Shown in pieces: positions 43,810-56,046 of a stretch of DNA of 64,000 nt. The notes beneath the pieces were generated by a model. That model was given only the letters and a program-made list of their open reading frames with translations, was not told the origin of the DNA and ran no database searches. Both the position numbers and the translations under genes were made by a program. This stretch comes from Oreohelix idahoensis. Taxonomy: Eukaryota; Mollusca; Gastropoda; Stylommatophora; Oreohelicidae. Where the stretch lies: assembly GCA_024509875.1 (NCBI GenBank), contig JAMPIV010003457.1, positions 129,001 through 193,000 of the forward strand, read 5' to 3'. How positions within the stretch are numbered: the stretch's first letter is position 1; each line of letters begins with the position of its first letter.

Positions 43810-46328
43810 TGTCGTAAATTTTTTTAGATAGGTCAGAAGATATTTATGGTCCCGTCTGAGCAGAGGTGATAGTGGTAAATATGTGAGAATAAAGGTGTAA
43901 GAAATAGATTTTCACGAGGGAGTAGTGTAAGGGGAAGATCTGTCTCTGGAATGAGTAGTTTCTCTAGTCCAGCCTATCTATACGACTATATTTTAATATA
44001 AGACAACCTTTCTCTCCCTATATGAAATATAAGTTACACTAAACACACCCACACATACAATTATGTGACAACAATACACACAAACGTGAAAAACTAGGGT
44101 TAATTGAGTATGGGTCTGACCAACACACACATTAAGTTCTTTTTGTTGTTTATTATCGTTAAACTTTTTACAACATCAAACATATAGAGAATTCAATTTA
44201 ATCATGTTTACAGATATATGAAAATAACCGAATAAGTGCCCTCCCCTTGTTGAGAAAGGATCCCAAAAGAGGTTAATAACCCAAAGGTCAAAGATAAGCA
44301 CTAGGTTACAGAATAGAATATGAAGAACAAATTCCCCACTAAATTGCTACTCAGTAAAGTACTCAGGTTAGCGAAATAAAAAAAGAAGTTAGTACAATGA
44401 TTATAACAAAGGAAAATATTCACTCTCTCTATCTCTGTCTCTGTCATCTGTGGCCACAAACAATCTCGCTTACCCACTCTTCGTGTTGGTATCCCTTGGA
44501 AAATTACAATAGTCCCTGAACCTATACTGGCAGGTGGGTTGCCCAAATATGGCCCCAGTCCAGCCTATATATCGAATAATAATTACAAGGTGGACGCCAA
44601 ATTTGGTGGTTTGATTTTCCCTGGATGAATCATGTGTCACCGCAAATAGCTACTGAAGCAAGACGTGCTCTGGACGTTCACAGTTGCAAAAGGAGAAAAG
44701 CAATTCCTGTATTGCTAAGCATCTGGTTGCTAAGATAAATGTTACAATATGTAAAAAACTGATGATGATGGTAAATCATATCGGCTGGCTCTTATGGTGA
44801 GTGCCGATTTTGAAACAGAGTAGTTTTTAAGATCACTCCGTTGCTACGGCTGCCAATCGTCAGGAATATATGTTCTTTCGTATGCCCAGGGGGCTGGAAA
44901 AATTGCATAAATAATTCTGGGTAAAATACAGTCCAGTTACGATTTTAATCTTAATGTTATTTTGTCTCTTGGGCCCAACCGGTTCACGAAGGAACTTGGG
45001 ACTGGTAGCTACGAAGAAGTCACCATTAATCCTTCACTGAATGAAGCAAGAGGACCGAACTAGTCCAAAAATCGAAGACCCAAAATAATAATAATAATGG
45101 TACTGGTAATGTTAAAGACCGCTGGCCGCTGGTTTTGATCAGGTACTATATTAGGAAGAAAAGAACATTTATGAAAAACTGCTACTATCCTATCCACCTG
45201 TAAGTTTTCCGCTATGGCATGTCGGGAAAAAAGGGTATGCGCCCTCCCTCGTTATTGCCCGCGAGAAATTGCAAGGCGCACAAAGTCAATTATTATTTAC
45301 TTTATCCATACGTGCACTTTAACAAAAATCGCCTGTCACTACTAGCTATTTGTCGGCGTCTATTGTTTTGTCACATAACTTTAACTCTAGTCACTTATTT
45401 AATTTCACACAATGAAATATAATGCGAATTCTATTCGGTCACTCATCCGTCACGCTTAATATTCTCAGTCAGCTAAGCCGTATCTTCTTGCGTAAGAAAA
45501 ATGTGGTGATTGAATTTACATTACGCTGAACGACTGGCAAGAACATATCTACGCGTTATGTTATTTCACTAGTTTTAAGCGCTAGGGAATTATAGTGAAT
45601 AAAAATGGTAAACTTAACACATTTTAACACTTAAGCACAATTTATATTACCACAAATCAGAAAATGAAATCCCCACGAGACAATTTAACACATTTAGCGA
45701 AGAATGGTTCTAGTCTGGCGTGTTTAGATTATCCAAGAATTTCTGAGTGGCTCTAATAACTGGATTTGAGAGAGCGCGGTATATATATACAGATCGTGGT
45801 GTTATTAGCACTAGAAGATGTTACAATTCACACCTTCTGTATAGCAGAGAAATCAGGAAACTACGTATCCCGGATCAAAGGTTTTCGTTCATTCTACTCA
45901 GCGATGCTGATCGACATCAGAAGACTAACCGTGCATGGGCCTCTCTTAGATTACGTCCCCTTTCCGCAGATCAATCATATACCTCCCCCTGGAACGTACG
46001 AACATCAACGGTGGTCTGGAAAATGTTATCGCCCCTGTATCTGTTCAAACAATCTGTTATCTCTACGCGCGTCTGTTTAATTGCCGATAATTGGCAAATC
46101 AGCTCGCGTGAGAAACGCAGGTAAACAAACGTGATTCGCTCCCTTTGTTATGACTGACAGGTAGCGAACAATTGGTAAACAACTCTGTATGTTCCCAGAT
46201 AAAGGGCGTGGATTCAAAGGTGAGTCATACAAACAGAAAAATGTGGTTTGGCTTAGCAAATGGTAGACACTAAATGGGAAAGCAAAGGCTGTCAGATTAC
46301 CGTAACAATATTTCCGTTCTACGGCACA
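43810..46328. mobile_element. Solo LTR, copy 3 (2519 bp)
   Basis: Starts TGTCGTAAAT and ends GGCACA, with perfect 5-bp flanks ATGCC at 43805-43809 and 46329-46333. It is more diverged than copies 1 and 2 but keeps anchors (ttttcacgagggag, ccagcctatctata, attaagttctttt, the aattaacac…ctagaac region around 45560-45740). The frames at 45747-46124 are not shared with the other copies and are not counted as genes. Confidence 0.78.
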
Positions 46329-46808
46329 ATGCCCATAATGAAGAAAAGAAGAATTGTGGCGAAGCATGTCGTTGTAAAGCAGTGAAAGGGTTTAGGAAGA
46401 CAACCCATCTAACATGTTCAAAGTTCCAACAATAACAATGTAAAGTTTTTACAAATTAAAAGTCCGCATCAATAAGAAGCTGCTCTTAGTACAAGGAGAA
46501 ACGTATATTCTGACAGAAGAACATTATTGTAAAGAATGTCTATAAGATAATTCTATAGTGAACTATCTAATACAACGTAAAAGGAATGAATAAGAAAGAT
46601 CGAAGATCTAAGAATTAGAATATTACAAGTAAATAACTCTCCATGAACACATGCATGAGGAATAAACTTACCTAGGTAACTATTTATCACATATATACAC
46701 CATTGTAAAGATGTATGTCGTGAGAACAAATAATAAAATATAGCTACTAGTGGGTAAAGATATAATACTTATCTAGTAACATACATTAACGTACACTATA
46801 TAAATATA

Positions 46809-46820
46809 ACTTATTCCTAT

Positions 46821-46864
<44 letters not shown>

Positions 46865-46875
46865 ATAGATATATG

Positions 46876-46940
<65 letters not shown>

Positions 46941-46947
46941 AATAAGT
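46809..46947. repeat. (AT)n array inside a 12-bp inverted repeat
   Basis: acttattcctat (46809-46820) and its complement ataggaataagt (46936-46947) enclose about 115 bases of nearly pure AT, with a small break at 46862-46880. The whole is self-complementary and could extrude as a cruciform. Confidence 0.85.
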
Positions 46948-46959
46948 CAACCATAATAA

Positions 46960-47255
46960 AAAGAATATTGTCACGGCAGTTCTACTGTATGACTGTGAAA
47001 CATGGAGGACAACACAAACCGACAACCAAGAAGTTACAGAGTTTCATAAATTGGTACCTGTGGCAGAACAGAAGGTTGGAATTGGTATGACAAGGCACTA
47101 ATGTGGAACTGATGGAATAAACATTGCAAATCTCTGAGGAATAAGGTGTGAAAAAAAGTTGCTGGCGTTTTAAGGGTTCGTACTGGGGAAAGCTATGCGT
47201 GAATTTGTCGAAGGTGTTATCACCACAGGGAGATGAAGGAAAGAAAGAATGTGTG
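46960..47255 (+). pseudogene. Non-LTR RT tail scrap
   Basis: One frame reads TAVLLYDCETWRTTQTDNQEV, the usual 'LLYGCETW' region after the thumb of a non-LTR RT. About 150 bases later EFVEGVITTGR resembles the very end of the protein. Stops and gaps lie between. The 3' side has a short GT run (47270-47287). Confidence 0.6.
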
Positions 47256-48261
47256 TATTGGGTAGATTGGTGTGTGTGTGTGTGTGTGAGCATTATTAAA
47301 CAGAGAGAATAAATAATTTCAGTTTATTAGTACTTGGAAAAAACAATCTAACTATTGTAATAAACAAAATACCACAAAAACTATAAGGAGTTAATTATTA
47401 AAGAGTTAAGGTAGCACATAATCAGATGTTTTCAATTGCTCATATGCAGTGATACCCTTTAATTAAACATCTAAACTTAATGAAAGACATATGTCTGAAG
47501 AAAGGTAAACACTGAAAAGCCCACACGGGTGACAAAAAACCATTAAACGTGAGCGAGATAAGAATAATTTAGTGGTTTTTTAATATTTTTATTTATTTAT
47601 TTTAATGATGAAATATATTCCGTTCAACCATTGATGAGTTATAATTAGGATATATATTGTTTTCAATTCCAAATATATGATATAGGAAAGGGGCATCACA
47701 CCTGTCAAATCATTGTAAATAGGGCTAATGATGATTATCAATTATGCTTCTATGTTTAAAACAAAACCCAAACAAAGAAAAACGAGATAAAACCTAACAA
47801 AACCATCAAACTAAAGTAATATTTAGGAAAAGGGGAGTAAAGGCCTGTGTTTCCAGTTAAAAAATGTAGTGGTGGTAGACTGTTAACTATACCGTGCCAG
47901 TGGTGTATGTAAACATCAAGCAGACAGTGTTAATAATGTGATAGTATCAACTTTACCATCAGGATCATCTGAAAATATCAATAAGAAAATGTTACTGATG
48001 CAGAAGTGGCAACTAGGCTGTATTTATCTCACATATATTTGTGAAAGTGTGTCTGTCTTTCTGTCTGTCTGCTATAGAAAATAGGGGGAACTATCTAGAG
48101 AGCTCCAAATTGGTCTAACTTAGGTACAATTTTACGATACGAGAAAGCTAATGGTGTAGTTTAAAGTTCCCAAATTGACGCCCCTGGGGTCGAAAACTAA
48201 AACTAATGCTTATTTTATTTAGCTAAATAAACGGCCATAATGTGACCAGGTAGGAGACGCA

Positions 48262-48365
48262 CAATGTTCGTCTTTGTCAATGGAAATAACCAAACCATAA
48301 TAATTCTAATATGCAGTTTTGTGAATGGAAATAACCAAACCATAATAATTCTAATATGCAGTTAG
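48262..48365. repeat. Tandem duplication, ~44-bp unit
   Basis: Two copies of a unit with core aatggaaataaccaaaccat, the second following directly. The surrounding 47.3-50.0 kb holds TCTG-rich simple sequence (about 48045-48075 and 48565-48600) and no gene that I can support. Confidence 0.8.
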
Positions 48366-50044
48366 CAACCATCATTTTCGTTATTTTCCAATACAGTACA
48401 GTTAAAAATCACCGAGAACGCAGTTACTGTTTATATAAAGGTTAAAACAATTGTCAGTTTTTTACAGCATTAATTTTTATGCATAATACGGGTGCGGTTA
48501 ATTTTAACTGGCGGATTCTAATTGTAACACACATGTATCAATATATAATCTAATAAAAATTTTAGAAAGTGTGTCTGTCTCTCTGTCTGCTTGTTTGTTC
48601 TAAGGGTCTTATTTATGATGCGATGACATAAAACTGGAATGTAATTCAGGAACAGAATAGAATATAAAGTTCCAGAATAGTCTTGATCTGTCTAGAATAT
48701 TCTTACATGTGTAGTGGGTAATCCACTAACACTATGGCTGAAGTACAGAGATGATCGTGCAGAAGATTTTAGCATCATGCTCAGTTAAGATACCCTGGAA
48801 TGGAAATTGGCTATAGTGGCGAAATCTACATTTCAGCTTTTATTGTCATAGAATACACGGTTATTTCCATGGGAGGGGAAGAACTGCATACTTGGTTTCC
48901 CTCAAACTAACCGAAATGAAGTAAATAGCCCAACCCTGGCGTATTAATGGAGACCTTCTATAGCACTGATGCTCTGACCAGATACATAGATGAACATCAA
49001 CCAAAGCTTTTGCCATACCTGTCACGGGATTTACTCCCCTTGCTCTGCAGTTATGGTCCAACAATGGCCAAAACCTAGAGTATCTAATGAGGGTCTTCAA
49101 ACGTATCTACCTTCGCTCAAGATTACATCTGACAGAGTTATAGATAGGATGATGATGATGCTTCTATCTCGAGGGAGTATTCATAAGATAATTCAGACAT
49201 CAAGAACAATGCTGAATTCGGCTGAGCAATTGTTAACTTTCTATCTGCCCGCCGCCTTTTATGAAGAATTATTATGTATTTTAGCTCGTTCAAACCCCCA
49301 ACTGATTTAAATCAGTAAAATTTTACTTGTATAATAAAACAAATGCAGTTCACTCAAAATGACTAAATCAACTATAAATTTGTATATTTACAGACAACAA
49401 AATTTAATAGTCAGTTATCGTTAACAATTGTAAAATAAATAAGGGTGGAGTGAATTTAGATAAAGTCTTTAAAATTTCTTTACAGGTGATGGTCTGAAAT
49501 GAAAAAAATGTTTTCTGGTTTGAAAATAGAGTGTTCATTTGGTAGCTTTGAATGTGTACTTAGCTGCCAGTAAAATGTTGGTTGGTTTCTGCTCCAGCCA
49601 ATGATTGTTCTTTGCAGGTAAGGACTGGTTCACTCTAGTCACTGGTCAAGTCTTGTGGCTGCAACACGTCCCTCGTAGTATCGTGGAGTAATTGCAGAGA
49701 TGGTCCAGCGTCTGTTAAGACCCGTATGCTGTAGGTGTATAGTTTTTACTGAATGCCACTTATACCACTCTTGTTCCATAGATAGCACCACCAATTGGTA
49801 CCACCGACTAGTATCATGAAATAAGAGAGAAACAAATAACCTCCTGAGTATTGGGTTTCCTGGCACAAAATCAGGTATTCCTTCCCCCCACCCCCGACAC
49901 TTTTCATTGCACCATCCCACCTGTCTCAGAACTTTACCAGTGAGCGGAAACATCCATTGCATTTATATTGAAAATGTTTACATTTACATTTGCACTGGTT
50001 GAAAAAGTTAATATAATAAGTATGTACATCAGTATGTACATCAT

Positions 50045-51525
50045 CAATGTTGGTGATGTGAGAGTATTAACTAGCTCGTATTGGTGATGTGAGAGTATTA
50101 ACTAGATCGTATTGGTGATGTGAGAGTATTAACTAGATCGTATTGGTGATGTGAGAGTATTAACTAGACTGTATTGGTGATGTGAGAGTATTAACTAACT
50201 CGTATTTGTGATGTTAGTGTATTAACTAGACTGTATTGGTGATGTGAGAGTATTAACTAACTCGTATTGGTGATGTGAGTGTATTAACTAACTGGTATTG
50301 GTGATGTGAGTGTATTAACTAGATCGTATTGGTGATATGAGAGTATTAACTAGACCGTGTTGATGATGTTAGAGTATTAACTAACCCGTATTGGTGATAT
50401 GAGAGTATTAGCTAACCCATAGTGGTTGTGTGAGAATATTAACTAACCCATATTGGTGATATGAGAGTATTAACTAATCCATATTGGTGATATGAGAGTA
50501 TTAACTAACCTATATTGGTGATGTGAGAGTATTAACTAACCTATATTGGTAATGTGAGAGTATTGACTGCGATGTGAGAGTATTATCTAGACCGTGTTGA
50601 GGATGTTAGAGTACTAACTAACCCATATTGGTGATATAAGAGTGTTAACTAACCCATACTGGCACCGTAAGAGTATTAACTAACCCACATTGGTGATGTG
50701 AGAGTATTAACTAGCTCGTATTGGTGATGTGAGAGTATTAACTAGATCGTATTGGTGATGTGAGAGTATTAACTAGACCGTGTTGATGATGTTAGTGTAT
50801 TAACTAGACTGCATTTGTGATGTGAGAGTATTAACTAACTCGTATTGGTGATGTGAGTGTATTAACTAACTGGTATTGGTGATGTGAGAGTATTAACTAA
50901 CTCGTATTGGTGATGTGAGTGTATTAACTAACTGGTATTGGTGATGTGAGTGTATTAACTAGATCGTATTGGTGATGTGAGAGTATTAACAAGATCGTAT
51001 TGGTGATGTGTGAGTATTAACTAGATCGTATTGGTGATGTGAGAGTATTAACTAGACCGTGTTGATGATGTTAGAGTTTTAACTAACCCGTATTGGTGAT
51101 ATGAGAGTATTAGCTAACCCATATTGGTTGTGTGAGAATATTAACTAACCCATATTGGTGATATGAGAGGATTAACTAACCTATATTGGTGATGTGAGAG
51201 TATTAACTAACCTATATTGGTGATGTGAGAGTATTGACGGTGATGTGAGAGTATTAACTAGATCGTATAGGTGATGTGAGAGTATTAACTAACCGACATT
51301 GGTGATGTGATGTATTAACTAACCCACATTGGTGATGTGAGAGTATTAAATAACCCACATTGGTGATGTGATAGTATTAACTAACCCACATTGGTGATGT
51401 GAGAGTATTAAATAACCCACATTGGTGATGTGATAGTATTAACTAACCCACATTGGTGATGTGAGAGTATTAACTAGACTGTATTTGTGATGTGAGAGTA
51501 TTAACTAGACCGTGACGGTGATAAA
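50045..51525. repeat. Minisatellite, 31-bp units, ~47 copies
   Basis: Tandem units of 31 bases, core ggtgatgtgagagtattaac, with a variable end (tagatcgtatt, taacccatatt, tagaccgtgtt). Variant units recur in the same order in the two halves (for example gttgatgatgttagagt at about 50359 and 51061), giving a higher-order period of roughly 0.65-0.7 kb. Some units are shortened. Non-coding. Confidence 0.93.
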
Positions 51526-52350
51526 AGTACCAGCCAGACTAAGAAGATGGCGAGAGCGTAAATCTTGGAAAAGAAAACTGCAAGCCTGATCACCTGTGTG
51601 TTGCACAAATGAGATTTCGCTCACACGTTAGCTCCGGTTGCCTGTAAATGAGTCAACAGCAGCTAGAGGGAGAGCACAGTGATACATCTATACAGGAATT
51701 GCAGCAATACATAAAATATTCAGTACTCTCACTGCGACCAGCGCGTCTCCAGGGAATAAATAGTCTAATTAAGCTAGACCTGATACTACCTCAAAATGGC
51801 TGACTTTCTAGACAGCTGACTTTATTCTGTCTCGAGATTTTTTAACAGTACTGGCAGATTATACCGAATGAGACTCTGGCTTCTTTCTCTCTCATTTTTT
51901 TTAGTCTCCTGTATTATAATCCAGTTATTTGCCTGCTTGCTTATCTGATGGATGGAGGTGGAACACGAAACGTGAAATTCTTTTATGGGATACATTTATA
52001 TCTAACAAAATTACGAAGAAATTGTAATGAATTTTAGTTCCCAGTTACCTGCCAGGCTCTTGTATTAGAAATGTCTCAGTTTCTGTTGTAAGATCCTAGT
52101 TTTGAATATTATCAGGCATAAATTCTCAATGTAAAGTGTTTGTTGGTTTACCGTTTGATGTTTAGGTATTTATGAGACAACAAACATATTTAATGACTTT
52201 TGTTTTCTCAAGACAGAATTATGGTTCATGAGTAAACTAGACGTGTGGTGTAAGGTTTTTATCAAGTGAACATAAGTGAAACTTAAGCATACACGACATA
52301 AATTGTCTGTGTGTTACCGGGACCCGAAGTAGGAACAAGGATTATTAACG
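51526..52350. other. No gene seen
   Basis: Unique-looking AT-rich sequence, no pattern recognised. Confidence 0.45.
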
Positions 52351-52359
52351 CTTTTCCCC

Positions 52360-52575
52360 AAAAGAGGCAGGGCCGTAGAAGACGAATACAGAGGGCTTGG
52401 CACAGGGTTGAAACCAGTAGTGAAAAACGTAACGTAATATAAACTTCAATAACGACATGGAAGATATTGAACTGATGGCATAGGACTGGGAGGCATAGCG
52501 TGAATTGGTTGAAGGTCACTGCTGCACAGTGAGCTGTAGGGTATGGATGATGATGATGATGATGATGATGATGTT
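52360..52575 (+). pseudogene. Non-LTR 3' end scrap with (GAT)n tail
   Basis: A short stretch reads RQGRRRRIQRAWHRVE, comparable to the basic GRRRRG…W motif at the end of non-LTR ORF2, followed after about 80 bases by a degenerate protein end and then a gatgatgat run (52544-52572), typical as a 3' tail. The same kind of end is seen at 53.9-54.06 kb. Confidence 0.55.
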
Positions 52576-53189
52576 GTTGTTGTTGAAAAACGACATTTGT
52601 CTGGCGTTTCTTGATATTATTTCTAACATTTACTTTTCATTCGGTGGATTTACTAGGTCAGCGACTGAGTAGAAGCAGGTTACCTATGACATCTCCTTAT
52701 GGAGATACGTTTCGTAAGAAATATATCTTGCAGAGATTTCCTCTGCATTGCTGGAGATTATCGAGAGTTTTAACAAATACATACTCGATCTCATGTGTTT
52801 TAAAGTGTAGACAAACAGACTTAACTCGATCCCATGTGTTTTCCAGTATGTGGGAAGACAGACATAACTCGATCCCATGTGTTTTCAAGTATGTAGACCT
52901 ACCAGCATTTGTGGAAAGTCACTGTTTTAAATGAATGTCAGTAGTAGGTCACAGTGTAAATTGAAACAAACAAACAAAAGTGTGTAGTTATGACGAAAAA
53001 TCACGAAGCGTCTAGATTTTGTTTAATGTACCTTATAAAGTAAAGTAGCAAATATTATAATTAACGGACTCATTAAAACTGGTTGTTGTAACAGTAACGC
53101 TTGCTTGTGTAATGTGATGTTTGAATTAGAACATTGTTAATGTTTGTTTTGAGGAGAATAAAATACAGTGACTTTGTATGTGATAGTTT

Positions 53190-54065
53190 GATTAAAATGA
53201 AAGAAAAACAAAGGCGTTACAGACCTTCATAAATGGCTGCTTGTGTTGAAAAGAGGGATTGAAGTGGTACGACAGGATCACCAATGTGGAATTGTTGACA
53301 AGAACCAGACATATGCCAGTGAAGCAAGAGATGACAAGAAACAGACATATGCCAGTGAAGCAAGAGATGACAAGAACCAGACATATGCCAGTGAAGCAAG
53401 AGATGACAAGAACCAGACATATGCCAGTGAAGCAAGAGATGACAAGAAACAGACATATGCCAGTGAAGCAAGAGATGACAAGAACCAGACATATGCCAGT
53501 GAAGCAAGAGATGACAAGAACCAGACATATGCCAGTGAAGCAAGAGATGACAAGAACCAGACATATGCCAGTGAAGCAAGAGATGACAAGAAACAGACAT
53601 ATGCCAGTGAAGCAAGAGATGACAAGAAACAGACATATGCCAGTGAAGCAAGAGATGACAAGAACCAGACATATGCCAGTGAAGCAAGAGATGACAAGAA
53701 ACAGACATATGCCAGTGAAGCAAGAGATGACAAGAAACAGACATATGCCAGTGAAGCAAGAGATGACAAGAACCAGACATATGCCAGTGAAGCAAGAGAT
53801 GAGAAGAAGACGCTGGCCATGGATAGGACACAAACTGAGAAAACACTTTTTATAAAAATTACAAAGCACCGCTTGGTATTTAATCACCAGGATAACCGAG
53901 GCTGGCGGAGATCGATAAAAAGGCCTAGAGAAAAGGCCTAGAGAAAAGGCCTAAAGACAGAAATAAACAGGATGAAGAGGACATGATAAGACCTTGAGCT
54001 GATGGCACGGAATAGGAGAACTTGGTGTGAGTTTTTTGAAGCCCTAGGCTCCCTCTGACACTGAA
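53190..54065 (+). pseudogene. Non-LTR RT tail with amplified 12-residue repeat
   Basis: The frame at 53259-53855 starts with KWYDRITNVELLTRTRHMPV and ends with RRRWPWIGHKLRKHFL, both well-known features of the C-terminal part of one non-LTR RT clade (…RWxDxIxNxxLxxRTxxxPV… then RRRWxWIGHxLRK). Between them the peptide around HMPVKQEMTR is repeated 14 times. After 53855 the frame changes, but NRRTWCEFFEALGSL (about 54010-54055) gives the protein end. Upstream, GVTDLHKWLL-like sequence is decayed. A non-functional ORF2 tail with a local expansion. Confidence 0.8.
53308..53812. repeat. 36-bp minisatellite, 14 units
   Basis: Exact 36-base units (core acatatgccagtgaagcaag) with only one variable position, aac versus aaa before cag. 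Because 36 is a multiple of three and the unit lacks stops, several frames on both strands remain open. The order of variants along the array is N K N N K N N N K K N K K N (as Asn/Lys codons in one frame). Confidence 0.97.
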
Positions 54066-55990
54066 GGGTACAGATAGAATGACAAATTCAGTTATAACAC
54101 AAATTAAGGAAGACAGAAAGCGAAGTGTATCGTAAAGGTGCAATTTTACCTTCTGGTGCTAAGTCCGCTTATGTGTCAGGTGTTAACCAAAACATAAAGT
54201 CTTTGCCGACCTATTTTCCGATCCCGGGCTCTTTTAAATTATCTGCCTATTTCGCATAGGAATATATTGAACCGTATTTAATCAGCATCTATTACAGCCT
54301 ATTCGACATTTTTTGCACCGGTGTTTTAATGGCATGGCAATATCACGAATGTGGAAATGTGGAAATGATCGAAATAACTAGACACTTGCCAATGGCAGAA
54401 GAAATTTATAAATAACGTTGGTGTTGCAAATGAAGCACTTTGAGAAAATCAGCTGGAAGCATTACAAGACAGTCCTTCCGACAAACAAACGTAGAAGTGC
54501 ATTGGAGACACTATGATTAAAGGAGATACATAAAGAACTGAATCCACGCTGGGCATGATCTTGTTGCAGTGCTACGCACTACAAAAGAACTACTGGCTGG
54601 ATGAAAAGCCTCCCCCCTGATGAAGAGCAAATAGCCTAAGCGTAGCAGTGTCAGACTACTTCTTTGTGTAATGGCGCTTGGACGGTGCTTTGAAGGAAGC
54701 CCAAACGTTATTTGTAAATGTCAGGAGAAAGATTTTTCTCTCCTTCTCTCCTTCTCTCTTCTTTTGGTTCCTCCCAACTTTCACTTTAAAAATGCGTGTA
54801 ATAGACTGACTTTCTTTGGTGTTACACTGATGACTACTACTGTATATCATCTTTGTATTTAGTCAATGGGGCTCTAGCCAATAATTCAGTACCACAGGGA
54901 TCAGTGGCCTGGATACCCAACTTCCTCGTTCTTAGAATACTAGAGGATTCTCAACCTGCTAAAAGACAGTTACTTTCCAGTTTCCTTATAAATATATCTG
55001 CCATTGATTTTCACTTTATTTTCACTTCAATGGCCCTGGCCACCACGGTGCCACTGACATCCAGGTGACAGCCATCAGATCCTGTTCCTCGGATGCCAAC
55101 AGTCGGTTCCGCTTGGAACAACGCCTCATTCATCTTATGGGTTGCCTTAAACCCTACGGTTTGAATACCCAGCATTCTTTTGTCTGAGGCGTCCTTTTCT
55201 ATCTAGTCTCAGCTTTATTATGACTTTTCATTATTTTTTGCTTTTGATGCACTATCCACTTCCTCTTTCCGGCTTAGTGGCAGCCATCTTTTCTCCAACA
55301 TGTGGCAACACAATAAGGGAGTATTATTCTCTTATATCTGTAGTTTCATGTTCTCCACTTAATTCTCACTTTTTGTCCCTCCTGTCTCTTGTTTGTCTGT
55401 CCCTGACGAAGGCCCTGTAGCCGCAACGTAGATTTTTCTTCTCCTTTCTCTTTGTAAGACGTATTACTATTTGTGTGTTTTTATAAACACAATTTTTTTT
55501 TCTTTCTACCGAACTTATAGTTAACACTTTCAGCAGATTTTCTTTGAGCCAACCTTAAGTAAGATTACCAGAGCGGCTTTGGTACTACATTCATTCTTTC
55601 ACTCATTCTATTGGTCCATCTTTCAAACTAATTCGCCACAGTAACTCTCAAATGAAAAAAAAAAAACTGCTTATTACGTATTTCATATACTACCAGACAG
55701 CGCCTCACAACTGCCTAGATTAAATATAGCACCAGGTAACAGAGTACTTATTAATACTTCTATATTTGTATTCCCGTTCCGCCGAGAGCTATGAACACGG
55801 CAGGCTAAGATCACTTTTATTCATTCTATGCCTTCTCTAGCTGGTGGACAATAACCATTCTGCTGTTTGTACCCGCTGTAGTAACATGCAAACGCTTTTA
55901 CTGGTGGCATGTTTTATTTCCTTCACTTAAATTAATATTGGAAATATATGGTGTTATATTTTATTGAGAGCTCTTTTCGCTGTTAAATGG

Positions 55991-56046
<56 letters not shown>

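Noticed and set aside
45747..46124. 125-codon open frame
   Set aside because: Lies inside solo LTR copy 3, is not conserved in the other two copies and has no recognisable motif.
47270..47287. Coding signal near the GT run
   Set aside because: It is a simple-sequence run after a decayed non-LTR scrap.
49639..49962. 107-codon minus-strand open frame
   Set aside because: No family pattern, no flanking support, composition as in the non-coding surroundings.
50045..51525. CRISPR-like regular repeats
   Set aside because: Units are directly adjacent without unique spacers, and the window is eukaryotic; this is a minisatellite.
53192..53887. Long open frames on both strands (up to 232 codons)
   Set aside because: They are translations of the 36-base minisatellite, which has no stop in most frames; only the frame with RT tail motifs at both ends has meaning.
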